Of a stretch of DNA of 64,000 nt, positions 52,042-61,273 are shown piece by piece; position 1 is the stretch's first letter, and every line of letters starts with the position of its first letter. The notes under the pieces were generated by a model. It was given only the letters and a program-made list of their open reading frames with translations, was not told the origin of the DNA and searched no databases. The stretch is from Erysipelotrichaceae bacterium. GTDB taxonomy: Bacteria; Bacillota_I; Bacilli_A; RFN20; CAG-826. The stretch lies in the NCBI GenBank assembly GCA_015059105.1, contig SVBB01000007.1, forward strand, positions 1 through 64,000, written 5' to 3'. The position numbers and the translations under genes were made by a program.

Positions 52042-53814
52042 ATGAGAAATAAATTTGGTTTTTTACTATTAGTTCCCGTTCTACTAACTCTAAGCGGATG
52101 TCAGCAAAGCGATAAATTATCATTCACAACTGGTAAGTTTACTTTTGATACATATTATAACGACAACTATTTTTTGCTTGATAATAAAGACGTCCATGAA
52201 GAAATTGCTTTAGCAAGCCACGCGATGGCGCTTTCAACATTTAAAAGTGGGCCAGAATACGAAACCCATAACCAATACTTAAAAGAATTATGGGAAAAAG
52301 AAGGTTTTACTAATTTATATTTTAACGATTATTTCTTTGTTAAACCTGAAACCGACAGTATCGCTTTTGGGATTGCTAGTAAAGCGATAGGTGATTTTAC
52401 TTTAATTGCTATTGCAGTTAGAGGCGGTTTTTACGAAGCAGAATGGACCAGCAACTTTACACTTGGAGAAAAAGGCAACTCACAAGGTTTTGATGAGGCT
52501 AGTGACAAAGTAGTCGCAGGTTTTGACCAATATGTGGCAACAAACCAAATTAACGGGCATGTTAAAGTGTGGATATCCGGATATTCTCGCGCGGCTATTA
52601 CCTCTAATTTAACTGCTGGCAAATTATTAAATCGTACCGAAAACGGACAATATTCCACTGACAAATATAATTATTCAACAAGCGATATATACGCATATTG
52701 CTTTGAACCACCAATGGGAGTCGACGCATCACTTGAAGAAGCGCGTTCCCCTTTATATCAAGGAATCCATAATTTCGTCAATTTTAATGACCTCGTTCCC
52801 CTTGTTGCTCCTTATCAATGGGGCTTTGTAAGATATGGCACTGATCACTATTATTCAGACCGAATAAACGATATTTATTTTGATACAACTGAAAGAGAGA
52901 AAATACTTAGTTTGTACCACTTCACTTATGGCGCAGACAAATTCCATAGCTACACCGTTGACGATTGGAAATTCTTTGATGTCGGTGAATCCCTTGCTAC
53001 TGAATACGAACTCCCACGCAAAAGTATTCATCCGTCGGTAGGCCGTTTTGTTCACACTTTGATAGATAATATTGCTTTATATGGTTTCATTGATAGAGAC
53101 ACCTATTATGAAGATGTTCAAAGCGGATTAAGAGAATTAATTGCAACAGTGTATGGTGCAAATCCAAAAATTGAAAAGATAGACACTAGCGCAATTATTG
53201 ACATCATCTTTGAATATAGCTTTGTCAAGAACCTATTTATCGAATTAGGAACCGATAAAAGCGTTGAATTCGCGACCGATATGCAACTTTTATTATTACA
53301 AATTTTTGGTGCGAATAAAGAAACATTTGAAGACGTGCAGGATTTATATATTAACAACCTTGATTTCTTTGCATATCTTCCCGGCTCATTCGTCGCAAGA
53401 AAAGATATATTAGCCCAACTTCTATATCGCGACAACGCGATGGGGCTCATGATTGCTCACCAACCAGAATTAAGTTATTCTTTACTTTGCACATGCGATT
53501 CGCGTTTCCTCGGTGAAAATAAATGCAAATTCAACGATGGAACTTATTATATTCTTCACATTCAAAAGCCAACATCATTCTCGCTATTTGAAAATAACCT
53601 CAACAAAGTAGTTTTTGAATATAAAGATAGCACCATGATTAGCAATATATTATCCGCAGAACAATACGCTGACGGAAGTGTAGACATTTATCTTCCAAAA
53701 AACGGATCATACAGCTATGAAGCTGCTGCGGAAGGTATTTCCCTCATCAACGTCGATCCACTGATGGGAGAAAACATTATTAATAGCTCTCTACCACTAA
53801 AAGGAAATTTTTAA
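52042..53814 (+). CDS. Lipase-like lipoprotein
   Basis: A 590-residue exported protein. The signal peptide ends with lipobox LTLSGC (Cys near 20). A class 3-lipase-like alpha/beta-hydrolase segment follows, with nucleophile elbow ISGYSRAAITSNL near residue 180 (GxSRA instead of GxSxG), then a possible Asp in FVNFNDLVPLV and His later. The C-terminal part is helical. It is probably a surface esterase or lipase, but substrate is unknown. Confidence 0.75.
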   Translation: MRNKFGFLLLVPVLLTLSGCQQSDKLSFTTGKFTFDTYYNDNYFLLDNKDVHEEIALASHAMALSTFKSGPEYETHNQYLKELWEKEGFTNLYFNDYFFVKPETDSIAFGIASKAIGDFTLIAIAVRGGFYEAEWTSNFTLGEKGNSQGFDEASDKVVAGFDQYVATNQINGHVKVWISGYSRAAITSNLTAGKLLNRTENGQYSTDKYNYSTSDIYAYCFEPPMGVDASLEEARSPLYQGIHNFVNFNDLVPLVAPYQWGFVRYGTDHYYSDRINDIYFDTTEREKILSLYHFTYGADKFHSYTVDDWKFFDVGESLATEYELPRKSIHPSVGRFVHTLIDNIALYGFIDRDTYYEDVQSGLRELIATVYGANPKIEKIDTSAIIDIIFEYSFVKNLFIELGTDKSVEFATDMQLLLLQIFGANKETFEDVQDLYINNLDFFAYLPGSFVARKDILAQLLYRDNAMGLMIAHQPELSYSLLCTCDSRFLGENKCKFNDGTYYILHIQKPTSFSLFENNLNKVVFEYKDSTMISNILSAEQYADGSVDIYLPKNGSYSYEAAAEGISLINVDPLMGENIINSSLPLKGNF

Positions 53815-53822
53815 TATCATCT

Positions 53823-53853
53823 TTCTTGCTAACTTAAGCAAGAAGAATATAAT
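53823..53853 (+). promoter_or_regulatory. Hairpin overlapping the MATE promoter
   Basis: TTCTTGCT (53823-53830) and AGCAAGAA (53837-53844) form an 8-bp inverted repeat that may terminate the lipase transcript or act as an operator. TTGCTA, a 16-base spacer and TATAAT (53848-53853) overlap it, with eight bases to the MATE ATG, again a leaderless arrangement. Confidence 0.6.
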
Positions 53854-53861
53854 TATTTCAC

Positions 53862-55271
53862 ATGACCAATTATTTGAAAAAATTTTTCCATCAAGATACT
53901 GATATGACCGAAGGTAATCTTTTTTGGAAAATTATTTTATTTGCTCTTCCAATAATACTCACACAGGTGATGCAATTATTATATGTGACAGTCGACTTAA
54001 CAAGCGTCCACTACGGCGACTCTGCTGAATCGATGGGGGCAATTGCTTCTAACACTGCATTAATCAATCTCATCATCGTCGTCTTCACTGGCATTTCCAT
54101 CGGTGCAAACGTCATTCTTTCAGAAGCTAAGGGAGCGAGAAACCCTGAAAAAGCTGAAAAAGTACTGCATACCTCAATGATTTTTGCTTTTATTACAGGA
54201 ATTATTGTTGGTGTTGTTGGCTTTTTTATTTCCGATAATTTGTTGGAACTAATGGGAACAGAAGAGCATTATTTTGCAAAAGCCACATTATATTTAAAAA
54301 TATATTTCTGCGGGTTACCATTCCTTATGATATATAACTACTCCGCGCAGATGTTAAGAGCGCAAGGCGATTCCCATTCTCCTTTTATTGCTTTGTTTGT
54401 CGCGGGCTTATTAAATATTGGATTAGATTTAATATTCGTCTTCCCGCTTCATATGGGTGTTGCTGGCGTTGCGTTAGCCACTATTATTGCTGAAGCTATA
54501 AGTGCCATCATCTGCATGTTCGTCCTCATTTTTGATAAAAAAATATATGTACGCTTCTCTTTTAAAAAGCTAAAAATTGATTTTCCGGTATTAAAAGAAG
54601 TTCTCAGAGTTGGTATTCCAGCGGGGTTACAAGGATTCTTCTTTTCTTTACCCAATGTTTTTATCCAATCTTCTTTATACACTATTGACCCTGGCAATGT
54701 GAATCTTGAAAACGGCGCTACTGCATCAGGTAATATCGAAGGATATTTCCACGCTATTGTCGATGGCATCGGAGTAGCAACGATGACCTTCATTGCTGCC
54801 AATGTTGGAGCGAAGAAAAAAGATAACATCAAAAAGTGTATTGGATATGGTTTATTCTGGGGTTTGCTTGGATGCGGCATTATCGCATTAATGACTGGAT
54901 TATTATATCGACCACTATTATCTTTGTTTGTCACTAATGAAGAAGCAATTAACGCAGGAAGAACCAGATTATTCATCATGGGATTCTTCTACGCTCTTGA
55001 TTTCACGATGAACTTTACAGCCGCGGTGTTACGTGGTTTAAAACGTTCCACTTATCCAATGATGACCACTTTATTATCTTGCACAGTGTTAAGAATCGTT
55101 TTGATATTAACAGTCTTCCCACTACCAGAATTCCACACGATAGAATGGCTCTATGCCCTATTCCCAATCACTTGGATTATCGCGACTATCAGTAATGTCG
55201 TCGCAATGTTTATCTATTTACCGAAAGACTTAAGAAGAATAGAACAGCTCGAAAATAACGTTCCAAGATAA
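53862..55271 (+). CDS. MATE family efflux transporter
   Basis: A 469-residue, 12-helix multidrug/metabolite exporter of the MatE (NorM-like, DinF group) family. N half: GNLFWKIILFALPIILTQVM and DSAESMGAIASNTALINLII; C half: KEVLRVGIPAGLQGFFFSLP and NEEAINAGRTRLFIMG. Complete with both halves of the fold. It stands alone and has its own promoter and terminator. Confidence 0.93.
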   Translation: MTNYLKKFFHQDTDMTEGNLFWKIILFALPIILTQVMQLLYVTVDLTSVHYGDSAESMGAIASNTALINLIIVVFTGISIGANVILSEAKGARNPEKAEKVLHTSMIFAFITGIIVGVVGFFISDNLLELMGTEEHYFAKATLYLKIYFCGLPFLMIYNYSAQMLRAQGDSHSPFIALFVAGLLNIGLDLIFVFPLHMGVAGVALATIIAEAISAIICMFVLIFDKKIYVRFSFKKLKIDFPVLKEVLRVGIPAGLQGFFFSLPNVFIQSSLYTIDPGNVNLENGATASGNIEGYFHAIVDGIGVATMTFIAANVGAKKKDNIKKCIGYGLFWGLLGCGIIALMTGLLYRPLLSLFVTNEEAINAGRTRLFIMGFFYALDFTMNFTAAVLRGLKRSTYPMMTTLLSCTVLRIVLILTVFPLPEFHTIEWLYALFPITWIIATISNVVAMFIYLPKDLRRIEQLENNVPR

Positions 55272-55380
55272 TTATTCTTCAACATTCGCCATGCGTTTAA
55301 AGCCCTCGTCGATGAGGAATATTGGAGAGCTATTAGGAGAATATTTACATAGCAAAACAAAGACACAATATAAAAAAGAA

Positions 55381-55412
55381 AAAAATGACGGATTTGCGTC
55401 ATTTTTCTTTGC
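55381..55412. terminator. Bidirectional terminator between MATE and lipoprotein genes
   Basis: AAAAATGACG and CGTCATTTTT form a 10-bp stem around GATTTG. T-runs in both directions make it usable by the MATE gene and the opposite operon ending at 55461. Confidence 0.85.
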
Positions 55413-55460
55413 AAAATTCTGTTTTTTTAACAGCCTCTGTTATTACAAATACACTTTTTA

Positions 55461-56024
55461 CTACACGATAATTTTAGCGTTATTAATTAATTCATCAAAG
55501 CCATCGACTGGACTACTTAATTGTATTTTACCTTTTTTCTGTTGTTTTCCATAAATATCGTCTTCTAAAATAACATATTCTTTATCGGTTTCTTTTTTTA
55601 AAACAATATTGTCCGTGTAACATAGATTACATGAAACATAAATAGTCACGTTGTCGTATAGTTCTAAATGGAGGTATAGTGCGCCAATAGAAAGTAATAA
55701 GTCGGTTTGAGTGTTTTTATAACAATCAATAACATAAATAGAATTAATAACATTATCAAAATAATCAACATTGAGGGTATAAAGATAACCATTATGATCT
55801 ACAAACTGTTTCACCACTTCCTTGAGACCACTTGTTGTTGTCGCAGTTTTATTTATACGAATAATATATCCATCTAAAGGAATATCATTCGTTGTTTCAC
55901 TTGTGGTTAGTTGGTTCGATGAACTTGAAATAGTAGAACTAGGTGATGCTTCAATATTTGAGCAAGCAGTAACGAAAAGTAAAAATGGTATTAAAAGCTT
56001 ATTGTTCATCATCTTTATATTCAT
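55461..56024 (-). CDS. Lipoprotein of the ECF-serpin operon, unknown
   Basis: A 187-residue lipoprotein (lipobox LFVTACSN). A Ser/Thr-rich linker follows, then a small beta-rich domain with CNLC (VSCNLCYTDNIV). No family recognised. AAGGAGGGTTAACC before the ATG overlaps the serpin stop region (two bases apart), so it is the third gene of a sigma-serpin-lipoprotein operon. Surface location together with the serpin suggests a shared envelope role. Confidence 0.65.
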   Translation of the reverse strand: MNIKMMNNKLLIPFLLFVTACSNIEASPSSTISSSSNQLTTSETTNDIPLDGYIIRINKTATTTSGLKEVVKQFVDHNGYLYTLNVDYFDNVINSIYVIDCYKNTQTDLLLSIGALYLHLELYDNVTIYVSCNLCYTDNIVLKKETDKEYVILEDDIYGKQQKKGKIQLSSPVDGFDELINNAKIIV

Positions 56025-56026
56025 GG

Positions 56027-57328
56027 TTAACCCTCCTTACTAATATTAGTTAATTGACCAATAATTAACACAACACCGTCGTTGTTAGTTATTGAATAAA
56101 TAAATGGGCGATTGATAAAAACATTATAGTTATAATCGTCTATAACTTCTATACCACTAGAAGCATCTTCCCCAGTTATTGCTAACGCAGTAACGCCATT
56201 TTCTTTCAACTCAAAATGCGTATTTTGATATAACGACGTATTCAAAACATCATAGTCCAATATATGATTGCTTAAATCAGAGGTATAACCAGTAGAAAAC
56301 ATCGGTATAATCACATTCGCATTTATCTGCTTTTTTTCCATTTTATGAAGCGATAACAAATCCCCATCAAAAGCGACATTAGTATATTTTGAATAAATGA
56401 TATTGAAATCATAACAATGTGACATTGGAATGGAGATAAAATAATTCTCATCTGTTTCCGCGATTGATATTTCTGTATTTTGTGCAGACAAATAATCAAC
56501 ATCGTCAGTAACTGTTTCATCGTCATTGACGAAGGAGTATTTGTTTACCATCTTTTTAAAATCTGTTTTTTGCCAATTTGCTTCAAAAGAGAAACCACTT
56601 ACAATATTTAAATCAGCAAAACTCCATTCCGGATTATTATTCTGCAAAGCATTTTCTTTCAATAGATAATCGCTGACTAGCCTTGCTGTGTCCTCATTAT
56701 TTTTGCCCGATAAATATATTTCACCATAATAATTATTAGAAAGGAGATTAATATAATCTTCACTAAAAGTGTTAAGGATATTTTTATTACCAAATAACCC
56801 TAGATACTGATTTGAATATATGCTATTCCGGTTATCACCAACATGCTTAATAGAGATGTTATTTAGAGCTTTCTTCATCTCGTTTTTGTAATTACCATCT
56901 TTGTATAATAAATCATCCGTTTTAAAATAATCGTTTTTCAAATCATATAGAGCGTATAAAGAATGAACATAAGAAAATGGTGAAACCACTACATTGTCAT
57001 TTCCATCTTCTAGAGTTTTTTGGAAAAACTGTTCACCAACTTTGTTTACGCTCTCTATGAATTCATCAGAAACGTTTTGATGTGATAAATTATAAGGCTT
57101 TGTTACCTCGTTCAACGCATTGCTCTCTAATGTAGACAAAGCAAAAACACCTAAAGAATTAACCGTGACAAGAGAAATAACTATACCAATAATAGTAAAA
57201 CTTATTAGACCAATAAAAACAGATAAAAGCGGCATTTTAATTGCTTTTTTTCCTGCAAAATAAGGGTTTTTTGCATAATTTGAAATTCTTTCGTTTCCAT
57301 AAATACGCATTTTTTGTTTAAACGTCAT
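56027..57328 (-). CDS. Membrane-anchored serpin
   Basis: A 433-residue protein with a short cytoplasmic N terminus (residues 1-33, basic), one helix (about 34-58: LLSVFIGLISFTIIGIVISL) and an extracellular serpin domain (about 85-433). Serpin hallmarks are NVVVSPFSYVHSLYALYDL near the start and, near the end, the hinge FELKENGVTALAITG, a reactive loop and FINRPFIYSITNNDGVVLIIG. By counting from the hinge Glu, the scissile bond would be near SSG-IEV. Hinge residue P14 is Val and P11 Leu, so whether it is inhibitory is uncertain. It overlaps the sigma gene by four bases. Confidence 0.85.
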   Translation of the reverse strand: MTFKQKMRIYGNERISNYAKNPYFAGKKAIKMPLLSVFIGLISFTIIGIVISLVTVNSLGVFALSTLESNALNEVTKPYNLSHQNVSDEFIESVNKVGEQFFQKTLEDGNDNVVVSPFSYVHSLYALYDLKNDYFKTDDLLYKDGNYKNEMKKALNNISIKHVGDNRNSIYSNQYLGLFGNKNILNTFSEDYINLLSNNYYGEIYLSGKNNEDTARLVSDYLLKENALQNNNPEWSFADLNIVSGFSFEANWQKTDFKKMVNKYSFVNDDETVTDDVDYLSAQNTEISIAETDENYFISIPMSHCYDFNIIYSKYTNVAFDGDLLSLHKMEKKQINANVIIPMFSTGYTSDLSNHILDYDVLNTSLYQNTHFELKENGVTALAITGEDASSGIEVIDDYNYNVFINRPFIYSITNNDGVVLIIGQLTNISKEG

Positions 57329-57819
57329 AATAGAACCTTCCTCATTTTTTTCTTAGCCTCGGAGTAGATTTTTTTAGCACTAGATTCTGGGATACCCGTG
57401 GCCAAAACTATTTCTTTCCAACTATAGGAGAACACTGCTCGATAATAAATGATGATAGTCTCCTTGTTGCTTAGCATTGAACCAAGTTCGTTAAGCATAA
57501 GATTATAGCGATCTTCTTCGCCGTATATTTCATCAATCGTATCCGTATAAGAGATCTTGTTATTTCTTAAAAACATTAGGGCTTCATTCCTGGCAATTGA
57601 AACACAGAACGATTTTAAGTTTTTAATATCTTTTATCTCGCTTTTATGTTGGATTATTTTTATGAACGACTCACTTAGTAAATCATCGCAATCATCACTA
57701 TTAGAGACGTATGAGGCAATGACAAAATACATTAGGTTTTTATATTCTTCAAACACTAATCCAGTGGCATAAGGATCACCAACAATAAATTGATGAGCAA
57801 TATTTCTTGAGATGCTCAT
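57325..57819 (-). CDS. ECF-type RNA polymerase sigma factor
   Basis: A 164-residue sigma-70 of the ECF group. Region 2: FEEYKNLMYFVIASYVSNSD, then DDLLSESFIKIIQ; region 4: NKETIIIYYRAVFSYSWKEI, then VLATGIPESSAKKIYSEAK. A strong AGGAGGGATA site fixes ATG at 57819, discarding a longer hydrophobic upstream reading. The next gene, usually an anti-sigma factor, is here a membrane serpin. Confidence 0.9.
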   Translation of the reverse strand: MSISRNIAHQFIVGDPYATGLVFEEYKNLMYFVIASYVSNSDDCDDLLSESFIKIIQHKSEIKDIKNLKSFCVSIARNEALMFLRNNKISYTDTIDEIYGEEDRYNLMLNELGSMLSNKETIIIYYRAVFSYSWKEIVLATGIPESSAKKIYSEAKKKMRKVLL

Positions 57820-58044
57820 TATCCCTCCTAATAATAAGATGCAGTACAATGCCAATTTGTCTAAAATTATTATAATTAATCTCATAAAGAAAATAGACAC
57901 ATAACAACAAATCACTCAACCAACACTAGTAGAAAAAATCGATATAATGATGATCATTATATAGGTATGTCAGTAAGAAGAATTAGCAAAAACAAATGAT
58001 AAAACGGCAGTCAAAGGCGTTTTTTATTGGTAAAAAACCAGAAC

Positions 58045-58067
58045 AAAAAATCCTGAAATTTTCAGGA
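58045..58067 (-). terminator. Terminator of the P-type ATPase gene
   Basis: On the minus strand TCCTGAAA and TTTCAGGA form a near-continuous stem followed by TTTTTT, directly after the ATPase stop codon. Confidence 0.8.
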
Positions 58068-58074
58068 CTTATTT

Positions 58075-60756
58075 TTATTCGTCTAGATATTCTCTTTTTG
58101 AGAAGAGAAGTTTATCAATAACAATAGAAATGTATTTACGAGTGAATAAATATATTGGATATGCTAAAAGAATAAAGCCCACTAAAAATAGGATTTGATC
58201 CAAATTCATCGTACGGTAGAAAGCAAGTGTCGCATTAGGTCCTAAATGTGAAACAACATAAGAAGGAATCTTTAAGAAACCCCCTGTGTTACCAAGCATA
58301 TCTGTACCAGAAACAATAAAATATTCAGGAGCGAGATATAAGACTAATAAAACAACACCTAGAGTAACTCCAAAAAGAATCTTTCTAAATTTCGTAAATG
58401 GCTTACAGCTTTCAAAGAAGATGATGAAGCCCGCAACAGTCACGCATAACGCCATCACTGGTATCCAACCAAATTGCACGATTTTACCATTATCAAAAAC
58501 CGTTAATAATTTACTCGCATCAAACGATTGAGTGGTAACAAGCTGAGCAATAACGTTATATATCATGATTAATAATACTGGAACAAACATAAAGAACCCT
58601 GCAAGCAGTGCTTTCTCCACAACATTACGGTAGAAGTTACCTTTAACGCGTGTCTTGTCTGGTTCAAGAGAGATGAATAAAGAAGCAATGCCGGTGATGA
58701 AAACATTAACAATAGTCATGACTGTTGGTTGAATCATATGTGGTAGACCAAATAAGATTGGCATAATAGTAATGAATAACCATAAGAAATCCTTCATCAC
58801 GAAAAGAGACGAAGAACGTTGAATATTATTCACTACTCTTCGGCCTTGGAAAACCGCCTCTTTCATATTGGCAAAATTAGAATCTAATAAGATTAGGTTA
58901 GCAACGTTTTTAGTAGCCGCAGCCCCATTAGCAAGGGCGATAGAACAATCCGCTTGTTTGAAGGCTAGCAAATCATTTAATCCATCGCCAGTAACACCAG
59001 TGATACGACCATTCTTTTTAAGAACAGCGATGATATCCGCTTTTTGATCTGGGGAAACACGCGCGAAGATCCAGTGATTTAAAACAATCTCTTCTAAATC
59101 ATCTTCTGGGGTCAATTTAGACATATCAAATCCTTTATCCCAGTTGGCGATACCTGATTCTTTTGCAATATAACTAACCGTTCCTAAATTGTCACCAGAG
59201 ATGACTTTAATATCGACATCATTCTCTTTAAACCAAAGCATTGTATCTTTAACTTCTGGACGGATTGTATCTCTAATTACAAACATCGCAACATTATGAC
59301 GTCTTGCTGGGAGTTTTTCTTTATCGGTGACTAATCCATCAATCTTCGTAAGTAAAACGACACGTAAGCCGTGTTTTGCATATTCATCGACTTGATTAAG
59401 TATTTCTTTATCAGTGGTCAAATAATCAGGCGCGCCTAAAATATACCAGCCACTATTAAAGAACTCGACACCGGAATATTTTCTCGCTGAAGAGAATTGA
59501 ATTGTGTCAGCCACTTTGAGTTCGCTTTTCACATTAAAAGCATTTGATAAAGCGGAAGAAGTATCTTGATGTTGGCCAGGGTTAACTACTTTATTTTCAA
59601 GTTTACCAAAGCGTTGAATTAACGCTGTTGAAGTTTGGTTTGTGCTTTTAAAAGCTGATAAATAAGAAGCCATTAAGACTTGAAGATCTTCATCGCTAAC
59701 AGTTTTATCTAATATTACATATTTATCAAGCGACATCGTCCCATCTGTTAATGTTCCGGTTTTATCTAAACATAAAGTATTAACTCTACTTAACGATTCA
59801 ACAGAATATAAGTTTTGGGCTAATGTTTTTGACTGTCCTAATTTGACGACACCTGTAGCCATCGCAATAGAAGCCAACAAAGCCATCCCACATGGAATCA
59901 TATAAGCAATGGTTGTACCTGAATAAAACACTGCGTCAGAGATGACATTTGGATCACCCCAAAACCGTGGAAATAAAGGCAAATCAGCATGATTATTTGT
60001 CACTCCGTGAATGAATTCATTAACGAAAACAACAATTGCAAGCGGAATCGCAATAAAAGTCATCACATGAATAACTTTATAAATCGCTAACATCAAATGA
60101 GATTTTGGTTGTTTGGCTAATTTTGCTTTATTTTCAATTGAAGAAATATATGTGTCATTAGCGATTTTATCCGCACGAGCAACAGCAACCCCACTCACGA
60201 TAAATGAACCCGCGAATAATTGATCACCCTTATTCTTTTTAACAGGAACAGATTCACCAGTTAATAATGATTCGTTAACTTCGATAACCCCTTCTTCAAG
60301 AATGATACAGTCGGCAGGAATTTGGTCGCCAGGAGAAAGAACTAAGACATCATCGAGAACAATTTCAGTGGAAGAAACACCTGTTTCTTGACCATTTCTT
60401 CTCACCTTAATCTTGTTATCAGATAAAAGTTTAAGTTTTTCAATCGTCGCTTTACTTTTGCATTCTTGGATTGTTCCAATGAGGATATTAAAAACAATGA
60501 TGAGCAAAAACATCAAATTAGTAATAACTTTTGGGCCCACGATTAAAAGTAAAACAATCGCGACAACAAACATTAAAATATTGAATCCTGTGAAGATATT
60601 ACCAAGGATAATTTTCGTATAAGATTTGTTTGTAGGATTGCTATTAATATTGAGCAATCCGTCTGCTTGACGAGAAGCAATTTCTTGAATAGCAAGACCC
60701 GTCTCAGAAGAAGGGGAGAACCTAACGATTTCTTTGTTGACAACTTTTTTCTTCAT
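58075..60756 (-). CDS. Cation-translocating P-type ATPase
   Basis: An 893-residue P-type ATPase. Actuator motif LLTGESVPV, phosphorylation site CLDKTGTLTDG, nucleotide region ending TGDGLND, and about ten membrane helices including a six-helix C-terminal set. It lacks N-terminal metal-binding domains and a CPC motif. The M4 motif reads MIPCGMALL; P2-type calcium pumps have PEGLP here, with Glu as an ion ligand. It resembles the CtpE-like group, so a calcium or other cation export role is a guess. It is monocistronic. Confidence 0.88.
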   Translation of the reverse strand: MKKKVVNKEIVRFSPSSETGLAIQEIASRQADGLLNINSNPTNKSYTKIILGNIFTGFNILMFVVAIVLLLIVGPKVITNLMFLLIIVFNILIGTIQECKSKATIEKLKLLSDNKIKVRRNGQETGVSSTEIVLDDVLVLSPGDQIPADCIILEEGVIEVNESLLTGESVPVKKNKGDQLFAGSFIVSGVAVARADKIANDTYISSIENKAKLAKQPKSHLMLAIYKVIHVMTFIAIPLAIVVFVNEFIHGVTNNHADLPLFPRFWGDPNVISDAVFYSGTTIAYMIPCGMALLASIAMATGVVKLGQSKTLAQNLYSVESLSRVNTLCLDKTGTLTDGTMSLDKYVILDKTVSDEDLQVLMASYLSAFKSTNQTSTALIQRFGKLENKVVNPGQHQDTSSALSNAFNVKSELKVADTIQFSSARKYSGVEFFNSGWYILGAPDYLTTDKEILNQVDEYAKHGLRVVLLTKIDGLVTDKEKLPARRHNVAMFVIRDTIRPEVKDTMLWFKENDVDIKVISGDNLGTVSYIAKESGIANWDKGFDMSKLTPEDDLEEIVLNHWIFARVSPDQKADIIAVLKKNGRITGVTGDGLNDLLAFKQADCSIALANGAAATKNVANLILLDSNFANMKEAVFQGRRVVNNIQRSSSLFVMKDFLWLFITIMPILFGLPHMIQPTVMTIVNVFITGIASLFISLEPDKTRVKGNFYRNVVEKALLAGFFMFVPVLLIMIYNVIAQLVTTQSFDASKLLTVFDNGKIVQFGWIPVMALCVTVAGFIIFFESCKPFTKFRKILFGVTLGVVLLVLYLAPEYFIVSGTDMLGNTGGFLKIPSYVVSHLGPNATLAFYRTMNLDQILFLVGFILLAYPIYLFTRKYISIVIDKLLFSKREYLDE

Positions 60757-60767
60757 AACATTTTCTA

Positions 60768-60776
60768 ATTATAACA
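60768..60776 (-). promoter_or_regulatory. Extended -10 promoter of the P-type ATPase gene
   Basis: On the minus strand TGTTATAAT is followed by eleven bases to the ATG, leaving a leader of about four to five bases and no ribosome site. Confidence 0.5.
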
Positions 60777-60862
60777 CAATCAGAATATATAATATCTGAT
60801 TATTATTCATAGCAAAATAAAAACTATCTAATATAGAAAGTTCATTCTCATATAGATAGTAA

Positions 60863-61183
60863 TTATTGTTTGTTTGCGTTCATTTCGTCGATCTTTTTAG
60901 CGATATCTTCCACTGTTTTAACAAGATAATCGAAATCATACATACTATCATCGAGTTCAATTGGGGTATCTTGTGTTTTGCTAATTCTAAAATTACCCAC
61001 TAAAGCATCGATGGTGACATTATAAATTTCACTCATCTTTCTTAATGTGTCGATATTAGGCTCGCTGCGGTTGGTTTCGTAATTACCTAACTGGTAATTA
61101 TTGACGCCAAGTAGTTGGGCAGCTTCCTTTTGAGAATATCCTGCTTTGACGCGAAATCTTTTAAATCTTTTACCTAAATCCAT
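60863..61183 (-). CDS. XRE family transcriptional regulator
   Basis: A 106-residue protein. Residues 4-60 form a classic helix-turn-helix (FRVKAGYSQKEAAQLLGVNN, then YQLGNYETNRSEPNIDTLR). The C-terminal 40 residues are acidic then helical and unassigned. Its own promoter gives a leaderless mRNA. It stands between the ATPase and the oxidoreductase; targets unknown. Confidence 0.88.
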   Translation of the reverse strand: MDLGKRFKRFRVKAGYSQKEAAQLLGVNNYQLGNYETNRSEPNIDTLRKMSEIYNVTIDALVGNFRISKTQDTPIELDDSMYDFDYLVKTVEDIAKKIDEMNANKQ

Positions 61184-61189
61184 ACCATA

Positions 61190-61218
61190 ATCATAACGAT
61201 TTTTGGTAATAAATACAA
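61190..61218 (-). promoter_or_regulatory. Leaderless promoter of the XRE gene
   Basis: On the minus strand TTGTAT (61218-61213), a 17-base spacer and TATGAT (61195-61190) are followed by six bases and ATG at 61183. Confidence 0.7.
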
Positions 61219-61230
61219 ATATTAGACAAA

Positions 61231-61252
61231 GAAAAAGGACCCGAAGGTCCTC
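61231..61252 (-). terminator. Terminator of the oxidoreductase gene
   Basis: On the minus strand AGGACC, the tetraloop TTCG and GGTCCT followed by TTTTTC, about 20 bases after the oxidoreductase stop. Confidence 0.85.
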
Positions 61253-61273
61253 TTTATAACTTGATTATTGAAA

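Noticed and set aside
54449-54979. A 176-codon antisense open frame inside the MATE gene
   Set aside because: No ribosome site or recognisable protein sequence; it mirrors the hydrophobic coding strand.
55291-55554. Open frame of 87 codons after the MATE gene
   Set aside because: It runs through a strong bidirectional terminator and becomes low-complexity Phe/Cys-rich; not a real gene.
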